Assembly: GCF_024227435.1 (NCBI RefSeq)
Contig: NZ_CP100445.1
Coordinates: forward strand, 3,345,369-3,409,368
DNA: 64,000 bases
Source of the DNA: Natrinema caseinilyticum
Lineage (GTDB): Archaea; Halobacteriota; Halobacteria; Halobacteriales; Natrialbaceae
Direction: 5' to 3'
Shown here: piece by piece, positions 8,462 through 16,161 of the stretch
How positions within the stretch are numbered: position 1 is the stretch's first letter
Layout: each line of letters opens with the position of its first letter
Position numbers and translations under genes: made by a program
The notes under the pieces: model-generated
Databases searched by the model: none
Told to the model about the DNA's origin: nothing
The model's input: only the letters and a program-made list of their open reading frames with translations

Positions 8462-9408
8462 CGACCGACGTAACCGAAATCACGGTGATCGGGGAGGACG
8501 ACACCGGACTCGTCGCCCGAGTGACCAGCCTCCTGTTCGAGCGAGGGATCAACATCGAGGACCTCGACCAGGCCGTTCGGGACGGTGTCTTCCGGATGTA
8601 TCTGGCCGTCGACACCTCCGAAATGGTCTGTACGGAGGCGACGCTCCGGACGGATCTCAACGACCTCGGGGACGACCTCGGACTCGACGTTCAGGTTCGG
8701 TTCCCCGCCGACCGCGAAACGCAGCAGATCGCGGTCCTCGTCACCAAGGAGAGCCACTGTCTCGAGGCGTTGTTCGAGGCATGGGCAAACGACGACCTCG
8801 GTGCTGACATCGGCGTCGTCATCGGCAACCACGACGATCTCCAGCCGCTGGCCGAACACTACGACGTGCCGTTTCACGACGTCGGCGACGAGGGCGGCCA
8901 GCAAAACGAGGAGCGCCTCCTCGAGTTGCTCGCCGAGTACGACGTCGATCTGATCGTTCTCGCCCGGTACATGCGCATTCTCAGCCCGAACGTCGTCTTC
9001 CGCTACGAAGATCGCATCATCAACGTTCATCCCTCGTTGTTGCCGGCGTTCCCCGGCGCGGAGGCGTACCGGCAGGCAGTCGAGGAAGGCGTCCGCGTCG
9101 CCGGGGTCACCGCTCACTACGTCACGACCGACCTCGATCAGGGGCCGATCATCACCCAGCGCGCGTTCGACGTGCCCGACGACGCCGACGTCGCGGAGAT
9201 GAAACGTCGCGGCCAACCGCTCGAAGCCGACGCTCTGCTCGAAGCCGTCCAGCTTCACTTGAACGGCGACGTTTCGGTCCATCGCGGCCGGACATCCGTC
9301 CGGGAGAACGGCGATACGTACCAGCTCGGCCTGCCCGACGAGATCCGGGAGTTCACCCCGGACCGGCCGGTCGACGGAATCGGGAGCGCGGTCGCCGACA
9401 ACCAGTAG
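8458..9408 (+). CDS. purU: Formyltetrahydrofolate deformylase
   Basis: Hydrolyses 10-formyl-tetrahydrofolate to formate and tetrahydrofolate, balancing the C1 pool. Residues 1-80 form an ACT domain (EITVIGEDDTGLVARVTSLL), which in bacteria senses methionine and glycine. The rest is a formyltransferase fold with the catalytic Asn-His pair in INVHPSLLPAFPGAEAY and the Asp in TTDLDQGPII. I chose TTG 8458 because GGAGG lies 8 bases upstream and the protein then begins MTTDVTEITVIGEDD; GTG 8449 is the alternative. Family length is about 280; the C-terminus here is about 30 residues longer and acidic. Confidence 0.9.
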   Translation: MTTDVTEITVIGEDDTGLVARVTSLLFERGINIEDLDQAVRDGVFRMYLAVDTSEMVCTEATLRTDLNDLGDDLGLDVQVRFPADRETQQIAVLVTKESHCLEALFEAWANDDLGADIGVVIGNHDDLQPLAEHYDVPFHDVGDEGGQQNEERLLELLAEYDVDLIVLARYMRILSPNVVFRYEDRIINVHPSLLPAFPGAEAYRQAVEEGVRVAGVTAHYVTTDLDQGPIITQRAFDVPDDADVAEMKRRGQPLEADALLEAVQLHLNGDVSVHRGRTSVRENGDTYQLGLPDEIREFTPDRPVDGIGSAVADNQ

Positions 9409-9457
9409 GTCCCTCGGATCGGTCTCTGCGGCGATCGGCCGGACCGCCGTCAGTGCG

Positions 9458-9628
9458 TCAGGCCGACCCCGACATCTCCCAGGTCTCGAGGCACCCGTCG
9501 CTACAGAAGTGCTTGTAGACCGCCGTTCCGTCTTCGACGGTCGTCACGACGCGCTGTTCGGAAGACGGTCCTGCCCGTTCGCCGCAGTGGTGACACGCGG
9601 GTGCGTCCTCGTCCGTCGAGTCAGTCAT
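9458..9628 (-). CDS. Small two-CxxC-type zinc-finger protein
   Basis: A 56-residue protein (ATG at 9628, TGA at 9458). It has CHHCGERAG near residues 12-20 and a second pair in KHFCSDGCLETW (about 40-50), a pattern of the small haloarchaeal zinc-finger proteins related to TRASH-like fingers. Four cysteines could bind one zinc. It lies convergent with purU. The specific role is unknown; such mini-proteins have been linked to regulation in Haloferax. Confidence 0.7.
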   Translation of the reverse strand: MTDSTDEDAPACHHCGERAGPSSEQRVVTTVEDGTAVYKHFCSDGCLETWEMSGSA

Positions 9629-9822
9629 CGATCGACAGATGGGGCGAGACTCACTTTAACGAATTCATTTCGGCCACATCGGCCGTGAAGGGTCTATTCG
9701 CCCCGATCGCGTGTTGTGGGGACTGATGCCCGATATATCGACTGTGCCGCTCGATGTCGGTGGTGCGTACGTGCGCGTCCACGGGTACGCTTATCGCCAC
9801 CGACGACGTACGTTGGTATGTC

Positions 9823-11130
9823 ATGACACAGCAAGAAATACAGCAGGAGTTGTACGTCGACCAGTACACGCTCGGTCTCGTCGGTCCCGACCAGGAGTGG
9901 GCGGGAACCGTCGCCGACGGGGGCACGGTCACGACCTATACGCCGCCGGGGTGTTGGGGGCCGATGATCACGCCGAAGTTTCGCGGGGGACACGAAGTGA
10001 CGAGGCCGATCCGCGTCGAGGGCGCGTCCGTCGGCGACGCCGTCGCGCTCCACATTCGGGACGTCGACGTGACGAGTATGGCGACGAGCACGGGATCGAT
10101 GGCCGAGCGGGAGGACGCCTTCGGCGACGACCCGTTCGTCGATCACCGCTGTCCGGAGTGTGGCACCGAGTGGCCGGAGACCGTCGTCGAAGGGACCGGC
10201 GAGGACGCGATCATGTGCGCCGAGTGCGGTGCGAACGCCTCCTCGTTCGGTTTCGAGTACGGCTATACCGTCGCCTTCGACGACGACCACACCGTCGGGA
10301 TCACGCTCGACGAAGACGGCGCACACGACCTCGCCGAAAACGCCGACGAGGTGATGGACATTCCTGAGAACTCACGCCAGCACCCCATCGTACTGTACGA
10401 ACCCGGCGAGATGCCCGGCACCCTGGGACGACTGCGCCCGTTCATCGGGAACGTCGGCACGACCCCGCCGATCACGATGCCCGACTCGCACAACGCGGGC
10501 GACTTCGGCCAGTTCCTCATCGGCGCCGAACACGACTACGGCCTCGAGAGCGAAGCCGACCTCGAGGCCCGCACCGACGGCCACATGGACGTCCCGCAGG
10601 TTCGACCGGGCGCGACGCTGATCTGCCCGGTCAAGATCGACGGGGCCGGAATCTACGTCGGTGACTTGCACGCGAACCAGGGTGACGGCGAACTCTCGTT
10701 GCACACGACCGACGTGAGCGGCACCGTCACGATGGACGTCGAAGTCATCGAGGGTCTCGAACTCGACGGTCCGATCCTCCTGCCCACCGCCGAAGACCTC
10801 CCGTTTATCAGCAAACCGTACAGCGACGAGGAGCGCGAAACGGGTCGCGAACTCGGCGAAAAGCACGGCGTCGACGTGGAAGACGACATGGGCCCGATTC
10901 AGGTGATCGGCTCCGGCGCGACCGTCAACGACGCGACGCAAAACGCGTTCGACCGCGCGACCGAACTGCTCTCCATGAGCGAGGGCGAGGTCCGGTCGCG
11001 GTGTACGTTCACCGGCGGCGTCCAGATCGGCAGACTCCCCGGCGTCGTTCAACTCGACATGCTCGCGCCGATGGGCGTCCTGGAAGACCTGGATATCGCT
11101 CAGCTGGTGCGCGAGCAGTACGGGCTCTAG
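9823..11130 (+). CDS. Acetamidase/formamidase family protein with an inserted zinc ribbon
   Basis: A 435-residue member of the FmdA/AmdA family, which hydrolyses formamide or acetamide to ammonia and the acid. Family features include CWGPMITPKFRGGHEVTRP near the N-terminus, GRLRPFIGNVGTTPP and HANQGDGELS. Between residues 105 and 145 it carries CPECG and CAECG, a zinc ribbon not part of the core fold, inserted before the strand FEYGYTVAF. I start at ATG 9823, since upstream in-frame codons lack protein character and a T/A-rich element (CTTATC, near 9790) precedes it. The substrate is not shown by sequence. Confidence 0.85.
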   Translation: MTQQEIQQELYVDQYTLGLVGPDQEWAGTVADGGTVTTYTPPGCWGPMITPKFRGGHEVTRPIRVEGASVGDAVALHIRDVDVTSMATSTGSMAEREDAFGDDPFVDHRCPECGTEWPETVVEGTGEDAIMCAECGANASSFGFEYGYTVAFDDDHTVGITLDEDGAHDLAENADEVMDIPENSRQHPIVLYEPGEMPGTLGRLRPFIGNVGTTPPITMPDSHNAGDFGQFLIGAEHDYGLESEADLEARTDGHMDVPQVRPGATLICPVKIDGAGIYVGDLHANQGDGELSLHTTDVSGTVTMDVEVIEGLELDGPILLPTAEDLPFISKPYSDEERETGRELGEKHGVDVEDDMGPIQVIGSGATVNDATQNAFDRATELLSMSEGEVRSRCTFTGGVQIGRLPGVVQLDMLAPMGVLEDLDIAQLVREQYGL

Positions 11131-11275
11131 ACCGACCCGGTACCCTGCTTTACTGGTGCGACCCGAGTCGGGTCGACCCGTGTCCCGTCCGGCCGACCGG
11201 GAGAGATCGGATCTTCCGTATCCGTTACGATTATCACCAAAGATTATTGCCTCACCTGGTGGACGAGCGACCGTG

Positions 11276-12007
11276 ATGGCTGGATCACAACAACCGGAAG
11301 AGATAACATTTCAAGAACACGTGCTGACGGAGAGAGAACGAGAACTCTCGAGTCAGATCGAATCCGTAGAGTACATCGATGCGAAGGCGGCAAGCCTGTT
11401 CACGTTGATTACCGGCGCTTCGGGAGTCATTTCGCTCGTCGCCGTCATCTCTCCGTACGTCGGGCTTCCCGTCCCTCCCTCGCAAATCTCTCAAGCCGAC
11501 GTCCTCGAGTACTACGAGCCCTTCTTGCTCGAACCCTCCATCTTCGTCGGCATCGTGTGCCTGCTGTTCTCGCTCGTATTCGCGGTGGTGACCCGCGACG
11601 TCGGTGACTATTACGACGGATTAAAAGAAGAGCATATCGACGCGGCCGTCGCCGACATCAAAGCGAAATCAATTTCGGAAACGTGGCGGATCGACGTAGT
11701 GGAGAACCTCGAGGAGAGCGTCGAACACAATGCCAGACGCATTCAGTACAAGACGTTTACGTACAGCGTCTCCGTCTACTTATTGATGGGATCGATTCTA
11801 TTTCTTTTCATCGGTCTGTACAACATCGCGTTAGACACGTCCGTGCTCGCTTCGTACGTATCCGTGGTCGTAGTCGGCGTGGTAATCATCGGAATCAGGA
11901 TCTTATCGATGATTAGAGCGCCGACCGCGGACGAACACGCGCCCCAAAATCGAGGAATGCCGAATACTCCCATCGCCCAGGTTGCGAAGGCCGTGTTTAG
12001 ACGCTAG
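11276..12007 (+). CDS. Four-helix membrane protein with cytoplasmic helical linker, unknown function
   Basis: A 243-residue protein with an N-terminal charged helix (ERERELSSQIES), four predicted membrane helices (about 40-62, 87-106, 162-184 and 190-212) and a 55-residue charged segment between the pairs. The entry into the first helix, EYIDAKAASLFTLITG, resembles the D-x-K-A motif of two-helix effector families (DUF5706/Pycsar and SLATT types), but no nucleotide-sensing gene is adjacent, so this is only a resemblance. Its DNA is less GC-rich than its neighbours, as is the 450-base gap after it, which suggests recent acquisition. GTG 11273 directly before ATG 11276 is an alternative start. 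Confidence 0.65.
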   Translation: MAGSQQPEEITFQEHVLTERERELSSQIESVEYIDAKAASLFTLITGASGVISLVAVISPYVGLPVPPSQISQADVLEYYEPFLLEPSIFVGIVCLLFSLVFAVVTRDVGDYYDGLKEEHIDAAVADIKAKSISETWRIDVVENLEESVEHNARRIQYKTFTYSVSVYLLMGSILFLFIGLYNIALDTSVLASYVSVVVVGVVIIGIRILSMIRAPTADEHAPQNRGMPNTPIAQVAKAVFRR

Positions 12008-12455
12008 TGAAATTGCCTGTCGGAATTTTTCGGATGTGAAGCGAGCACTGTCCGATACGTACTCCAGACTGGCTCGCTTCACCGACCGATGCATCGAATT
12101 ATTTCAGAAGTCTGTCTGAAGTGGTCCGAAGGAACTGATCGACGAAGGGAACTAAAACTCGTACTCGGAAACGAGATACCCGTCTCGAGGATAGAACCGC
12201 AATTGTCTGCAGACCTATTTGATAACGGAGAGAGACGGGCAATTGGCTCCACCAGCATCGCTCGTCGTTCGTCAAATCGTAACTACGCAAAACAGCTCAA
12301 AATTCGTGTGATTTCGCGCGTCTAAACGAGATTCCGTTGCGAGAAAACGGACAACGAACGGTAATCCGTCGAGCGTTGACGATCGATCGTTTGGCGTTGA
12401 CGATCGGTAGTGGAGAGGCGACGACCGGTATCGGAACGGCGAAAACGTCGGCCCG
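12008..12455. other. Gene-free AT-richer gap
   Basis: About 450 bases with no credible gene. Frames of 60-80 codons exist on both strands but lack conserved features, a promoter and normal codon use. With the preceding membrane-protein gene it forms a patch of lower GC, consistent with a small insertion next to the MoaD-like gene. Confidence 0.6.
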
Positions 12456-12740
12456 TTACCGACTCGCGTCCTCTCTGGATCCGCCCTGAACGGCCGGGAC
12501 CACCGTCAGCGTCGCGTCGTCCGGCACTCGGTGCTCGAACTCGGTGCGCTCCCCGTCGACCGTCGCTCTGACGCTCGGTCGGACGGTATCGCCATCGTAG
12601 AGGTATCCTTCCGCCCGCGGATACGCGTCGACGAGGGCGGCCATGGCATCGGCGACCGTTCCACCCGACCACTCGAGTGTCACCGTTTTGGCACCAGTCG
12701 CGCTCCGCAGGGGGCCGTACACCGTGACTACGGTCTCCAT
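12456..12740 (-). CDS. MoaD/ThiS-family ubiquitin-like protein with residues beyond the di-glycine
   Basis: A 94-residue beta-grasp protein: first strand ETVVTVYGPLRSATGAKTVT, helix TVADAMAALVDAYP and final strand ATLTVVPAVQGG. In MoaD, ThiS and archaeal SAMPs the chain ends at Gly-Gly, which is adenylated by an E1-like enzyme. Here SREDASR follows the pair, so the glycine would need to be exposed by proteolysis or the protein is not used as a sulfur carrier or modifier. The start at ATG 12740 is supported by a TATA element (TATATG, minus strand, near 12768) that predicts a leaderless transcript. Confidence 0.75.
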   Translation of the reverse strand: METVVTVYGPLRSATGAKTVTLEWSGGTVADAMAALVDAYPRAEGYLYDGDTVRPSVRATVDGERTEFEHRVPDDATLTVVPAVQGGSREDASR

Positions 12741-12906
12741 GGGTGTGACTGGGTCGAGCGGACACATATACCGACCGGGCGGACCGGTCGTCCCGTGCCC
12801 GTCTAAAAACTCGGGGACCGACTCTCATACGGACTACTGTACGTCATTACCGGTGCATCCGCAGGACGGTCGCAGGTGCACCGGTACATCGGTACAGCAG
12901 ACCGTA

Positions 12907-13116
12907 TCAGTCGTCGCTCGGTTCGGCGGTACTCGAGGCCGCCGCCGTCGCGTCTCGCTGGCCGGTCCACTCCGGAGAGAACGCCGATACCACGGTGAGG
13001 CCGATCATCGCGAGGACGATGAGTCCGAGGACGACGCTCGCGATGGTCGCGACTCCGGTGGTGAGGTTGAAGAGGACGATACCCGCCGCGATTCCACTGG
13101 CTGTTGCGAGAGTCAT
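12907..13116 (-). CDS. Small membrane protein, unknown function
   Basis: A 69-residue protein with two adjacent hydrophobic segments (about residues 5-21 and 25-45) and a polar tail rich in Ala, Ser and acidic residues. It lies downstream of purC and in the same direction, 143 bases from it. No family recognised; composition and codon use look genuine. Confidence 0.55.
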   Translation of the reverse strand: MTLATASGIAAGIVLFNLTTGVATIASVVLGLIVLAMIGLTVVSAFSPEWTGQRDATAAASSTAEPSDD

Positions 13117-13259
13117 TTTCGCTCACTCGAACGTGGCCGGTCCCCCCCATATGAGGGTTACTTTGTCCGGTTCCCGTTGTGAAACGATACCAGTGGCCGT
13201 ACGAGAGTTCGTCCGGGACCGTCGCGCGCCGAGCGGCGCCGGGGTTCGCCGTTAGCCGT

Positions 13260-14279
13260 TCAGAGACGTCGGACCGCGCCGATCGCGGTCGAGAGCGGCG
13301 GTGCGTCGAAGATCTCACGACCGGTGTACGCATTTGCGCCCGAACAGTACATGTCGCGGGCCGTCTCGAGGACGCCGTCCGCGAGCGGTTCGGGGTCCAC
13401 GTCGCACAGCGACTTCCAGTCGGCGACGTCCGCTCGCTTTGCTTCGGCTTTCGCGGCTTCGACGGCCTGCACCCACTCGGGCTGGGTGCGCTTGTGGTAC
13501 TGGCGCAGCACCTCCTTCGAGAGCTGCGTCCCCTCGTAGCTGAATCGGTTTTCGTCGAACGTGCCGACGACGTCGGCGACGCGGATTTCACCCCGATAGT
13601 ACAGGCACTCGATCTTGCCGTCCTCGTGGACGAGTCCGGCCGAACTGGCCTGGTCGGTGACGATCCGATTGACCTCGCGGGCGACCGACGCGAGGTCCTC
13701 GATGTCGGCCGCGCCCGCGATCGCGTCGGCTTCGTCGCGCTCTAAGTAACGGTCGCCTTCCTCGTACTTCGTCGAAAATTCGACGATCGGGTCGTCCAGG
13801 TCGACGGCCTCGTCCGGCCACTCGTCGAATTCGAGGCCGTGATCGGCGGGTGCGGTCCGGCGCCGGAGGCTCGAGCCGACCGGGACGCGGTTTCGGAAGA
13901 CGATTTCGAGCGGAATCAGATAGTTCTCGCCGGCCGCGTCGTGGTAGCGGTCGTACTCGTACTCCCGTCCCTCGTGTGGCAGGTCGGGCACTTGCGTGAG
14001 GTCGATAGCCATCTCCGAGGGCGGGTGAGACGCGTTCTCGAGTTGGATAACGTCACCGTTCTCGACGACGCCCCGATAGTGAGTTGGGACCCCTTCGCTC
14101 TCGAGGAGTTCGAAGTTGAACGCGCCCATCGCACAGAGGCTCGCACCTTTCTGCGGGATCTGGTCGGGCATCTTTCCCCAGTCGAACACCGAATAGTCGT
14201 CCGTGAAGACGAACGAGCCCCGACCGAGGTCCGTCGCAGTCGCTTCTTCCTCGATGCGGAATTCTTTGACGCTCGTCAC
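13260..14279 (-). CDS. purC: Phosphoribosylaminoimidazole-succinocarboxamide synthase
   Basis: SAICAR synthetase joins aspartate to CAIR with ATP (purine step 7). The N-terminal lobe reads [24 protein letters not shown], with the nucleotide-binding region and SAICAR motif; the central lobe has [15 protein letters not shown], and [14 protein letters not shown] follows. The protein is 339 residues, typical of the longer archaeal/eukaryal type. The start is GTG 14279, which gives the conserved opening [14 protein letters not shown]; the longer frame to 14300 has no support. It is a stand-alone gene, part of a dispersed purine set. Confidence 0.95.
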   Translation of the reverse strand: MTSVKEFRIEEEATATDLGRGSFVFTDDYSVFDWGKMPDQIPQKGASLCAMGAFNFELLESEGVPTHYRGVVENGDVIQLENASHPPSEMAIDLTQVPDLPHEGREYEYDRYHDAAGENYLIPLEIVFRNRVPVGSSLRRRTAPADHGLEFDEWPDEAVDLDDPIVEFSTKYEEGDRYLERDEADAIAGAADIEDLASVAREVNRIVTDQASSAGLVHEDGKIECLYYRGEIRVADVVGTFDENRFSYEGTQLSKEVLRQYHKRTQPEWVQAVEAAKAEAKRADVADWKSLCDVDPEPLADGVLETARDMYCSGANAYTGREIFDAPPLSTAIGAVRRL

Positions 14280-14424
14280 GCGAGACACCTCGGGACGCAC
14301 TCGGCGCCGCAGTTCATACCTCGATTGCCGTGTCGGGACCGTAAGAAGGTTTCAATATCCGATTGGCATCCGGTGACCGACGACGAAACGCCCACGAGTA
14401 CGAATCGGCGGTCGAATCGCTCGC

Positions 14425-14715
14425 TCAGTCGTTTTCGATGGTCTCGAGCAGTTCCCTCGCGTCCGCTCGTAACGATTCTTTCAGGGTCCTCTCGTCGATG
14501 AGTCTGCGAAGCGTCGACCGGCACTGCGGCGTCGCTACCGATTCGAGGGCCCGCTTTCGGAACTGATCGGTCAGTCCCTCCCGTCGAACGAGACGCTCGA
14601 GTTCGTCGCACTCGTTCGCCGTCTGTAGCTCGCCGATGGCACGCCGTCGCGTTTCGGCTGTGGCGCTCTCGTCGAGTACGAGATCGAGACACTCCGCAGG
14701 CGTCCGAGAACTCAT
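14425..14715 (-). CDS. Small helical protein, unknown function (HEAT-like)
   Basis: A 96-residue soluble protein made of regular amphipathic helices (residues about 5-14, 20-32, 36-45, 50-60, 63-75 and 80-93), with a repeating pattern of charged and hydrophobic residues like short HEAT or ARM repeats (ETRRRAIGELQTA, RKRALESVATP, RADARELLETI). No catalytic motif. It is divergent from the ion-channel gene. Function not known. Confidence 0.6.
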   Translation of the reverse strand: MSSRTPAECLDLVLDESATAETRRRAIGELQTANECDELERLVRREGLTDQFRKRALESVATPQCRSTLRRLIDERTLKESLRADARELLETIEND

Positions 14716-14983
14716 GTGGTGGTTTTCGCGGCCCCGGCGGATAACTCCACGACCTGCGTTCGACGAGCGTCACTCGCCGGTGAGGAGAGCGAACCGTACG
14801 GGTTTCGGGAAACGCGCGCTGCGCGTGGATACGCTGGAGCGAGAATTTTCCGGTTCGAGAACGAAGCTGGGTGCGTGATCCGATCGATTTCGGTCCGGAA
14901 CGTCGCGCAGGCCGCGTCCGGTCGCTCGCAGATCGGCCGCGACGGTGACCCGGAGGATCGTCCAACCGCGAGGTGGCTGTGAC

Positions 14984-15997
14984 GTGGATTACCTCCACTT
15001 TGCTCTCGGGAGCGTGCTTCTCGCTACCGTCGTCGTGGACCTCCTGTGGACGACGATCTGGGTTGAGGGGGGTGCGGGTCCGCTCACATCGCGGCTGCTG
15101 GCGTGGGCGTGGAGTGGCTTCCGACGAATTGGAGATCGGAACTCCCGTCTGCTCACGCTCTCTGGACCGCTCTGTCTCGTGATCGGCCTCACTGTCTGGA
15201 TCTCCCTTCTGTGGGCGGGCTGGACGCTCATCTTCGCGAGCGCCGACTCTGCCATCATCGATACGATCGACGGCGGACCGGTCTCCTGGCTGGACCGTCT
15301 CTATTTTACCGGATACACGATATTCACGCTGGGAAACGGTGATTTCGCCCCACGGGATGGTATCTGGCAGTTCGTGACCACGCTCGCGACGGCCAGCGGA
15401 ATGTTGTTCGTCACCCTGAGCGTCACCTACGTTCTTTCCGTCCTCGACGCCGTCACGCAGAAACGGTCGTTCGCGAGTAACGTGAGCGGTCTCGGAACGC
15501 GGAGCGCCGAAATCCTTCGAACGAGCTGGGACGGCGACGAGTTTCGAGGCCTCGACGTGCCCCTGAACGAACTCACCTCGCAACTAAACGTGCTCACGGA
15601 GAACCACAAGGCGTACCCGATCTTGCATTATTTCCACAGCAGACAAAGCGACCGTGCGCCGGTGACGAGCATCGCGATCCTCGACGACGCGCTCACGCTG
15701 CTTCGTTTCGGCGTCCCCGAATCGGATCGTCCGAGCGACACCATCGTGAAAAACGCGCGGATGAGCGTCCACAGTTATCTCGGGACGGTCCACGAGACGT
15801 TTATCGAACCCGCGGATCGGTCTCCACCCGACCCGGCTCTCGACTCGCTTCGCGAGGCAGGAATCCCGACCGTTTCCAACGAGGAGTTCGCCGCGTCCCT
15901 CTCGGATCTGACCGAACGCCGGAGGACGGTGCTCGGTCTCGTCGAGTCGGACGTCCGGGAGTGGCCGTCCCTGGACGGACGGCGTCCCGGTTCGTGA
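14984..15997 (+). CDS. Ion channel-like membrane protein with variant selectivity filter
   Basis: A 337-residue protein: membrane helices at about 5-22, 58-84 and 130-155, with a re-entrant pore loop reading LYFTGYTIFTLGNGDFAP between the last two. That arrangement (outer helix, pore loop, inner helix) is the two-helix potassium-channel module, but the filter has TLGNGD in place of TVGYGD. The C-terminal 180 residues are soluble and helical, without a recognisable RCK domain. I chose GTG 14984 because AGGTGG lies 7 bases upstream and a membrane helix begins at once; GTG 14945 is possible. Confidence 0.75.
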   Translation: MDYLHFALGSVLLATVVVDLLWTTIWVEGGAGPLTSRLLAWAWSGFRRIGDRNSRLLTLSGPLCLVIGLTVWISLLWAGWTLIFASADSAIIDTIDGGPVSWLDRLYFTGYTIFTLGNGDFAPRDGIWQFVTTLATASGMLFVTLSVTYVLSVLDAVTQKRSFASNVSGLGTRSAEILRTSWDGDEFRGLDVPLNELTSQLNVLTENHKAYPILHYFHSRQSDRAPVTSIAILDDALTLLRFGVPESDRPSDTIVKNARMSVHSYLGTVHETFIEPADRSPPDPALDSLREAGIPTVSNEEFAASLSDLTERRRTVLGLVESDVREWPSLDGRRPGS

Positions 15998-16041
15998 CGC
16001 CGGACCTGCGAAGCCGTCGCCGTCCAGTTCGAAAGTCGCGG

Positions 16042-16126
16042 GTGTCGGGCCCGCACATTCCTGTGTCGAATTCGCAATTCCGTGTGCGGCGGGTCCACAC
16101 ATCCGCGCGTCGGGCCCGCAAATCCA
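16042..16126. repeat. Four degenerate ~20-bp direct repeats upstream of cofH
   Basis: Units start near 16042, 16063, 16082 and 16105 and read GTGTCGGGCCCGCACATTCC, GTGTCGAATTCGCAATTCC, GTGTGCGGCGGGTCCACACA and GCGTCGGGCCCGCAAATCCA. Three contain an 8-bp palindrome (CGGGCCCG or CGAATTCG). The array starts 44 bases after the channel stop and ends 35 bases before cofH, where an operator would lie. No protein binding is shown. Confidence 0.6.
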
Positions 16127-16161
16127 TCACGTTTTTCTCACTGTACGGGAATCTTTCGCCG

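Noticed and set aside
12089-12325. 78-codon ORF in the gap before the MoaD-like gene
   Set aside because: No ribosome-binding site, no protein-like pattern, and the overlapping opposite-strand frame is equally open.
15961-16161. N-terminal extension of cofH by 67 codons
   Set aside because: It overlaps the end of the channel gene and the degenerate repeats and has no CofH homology; ATG 16162 starts the family N-terminus.
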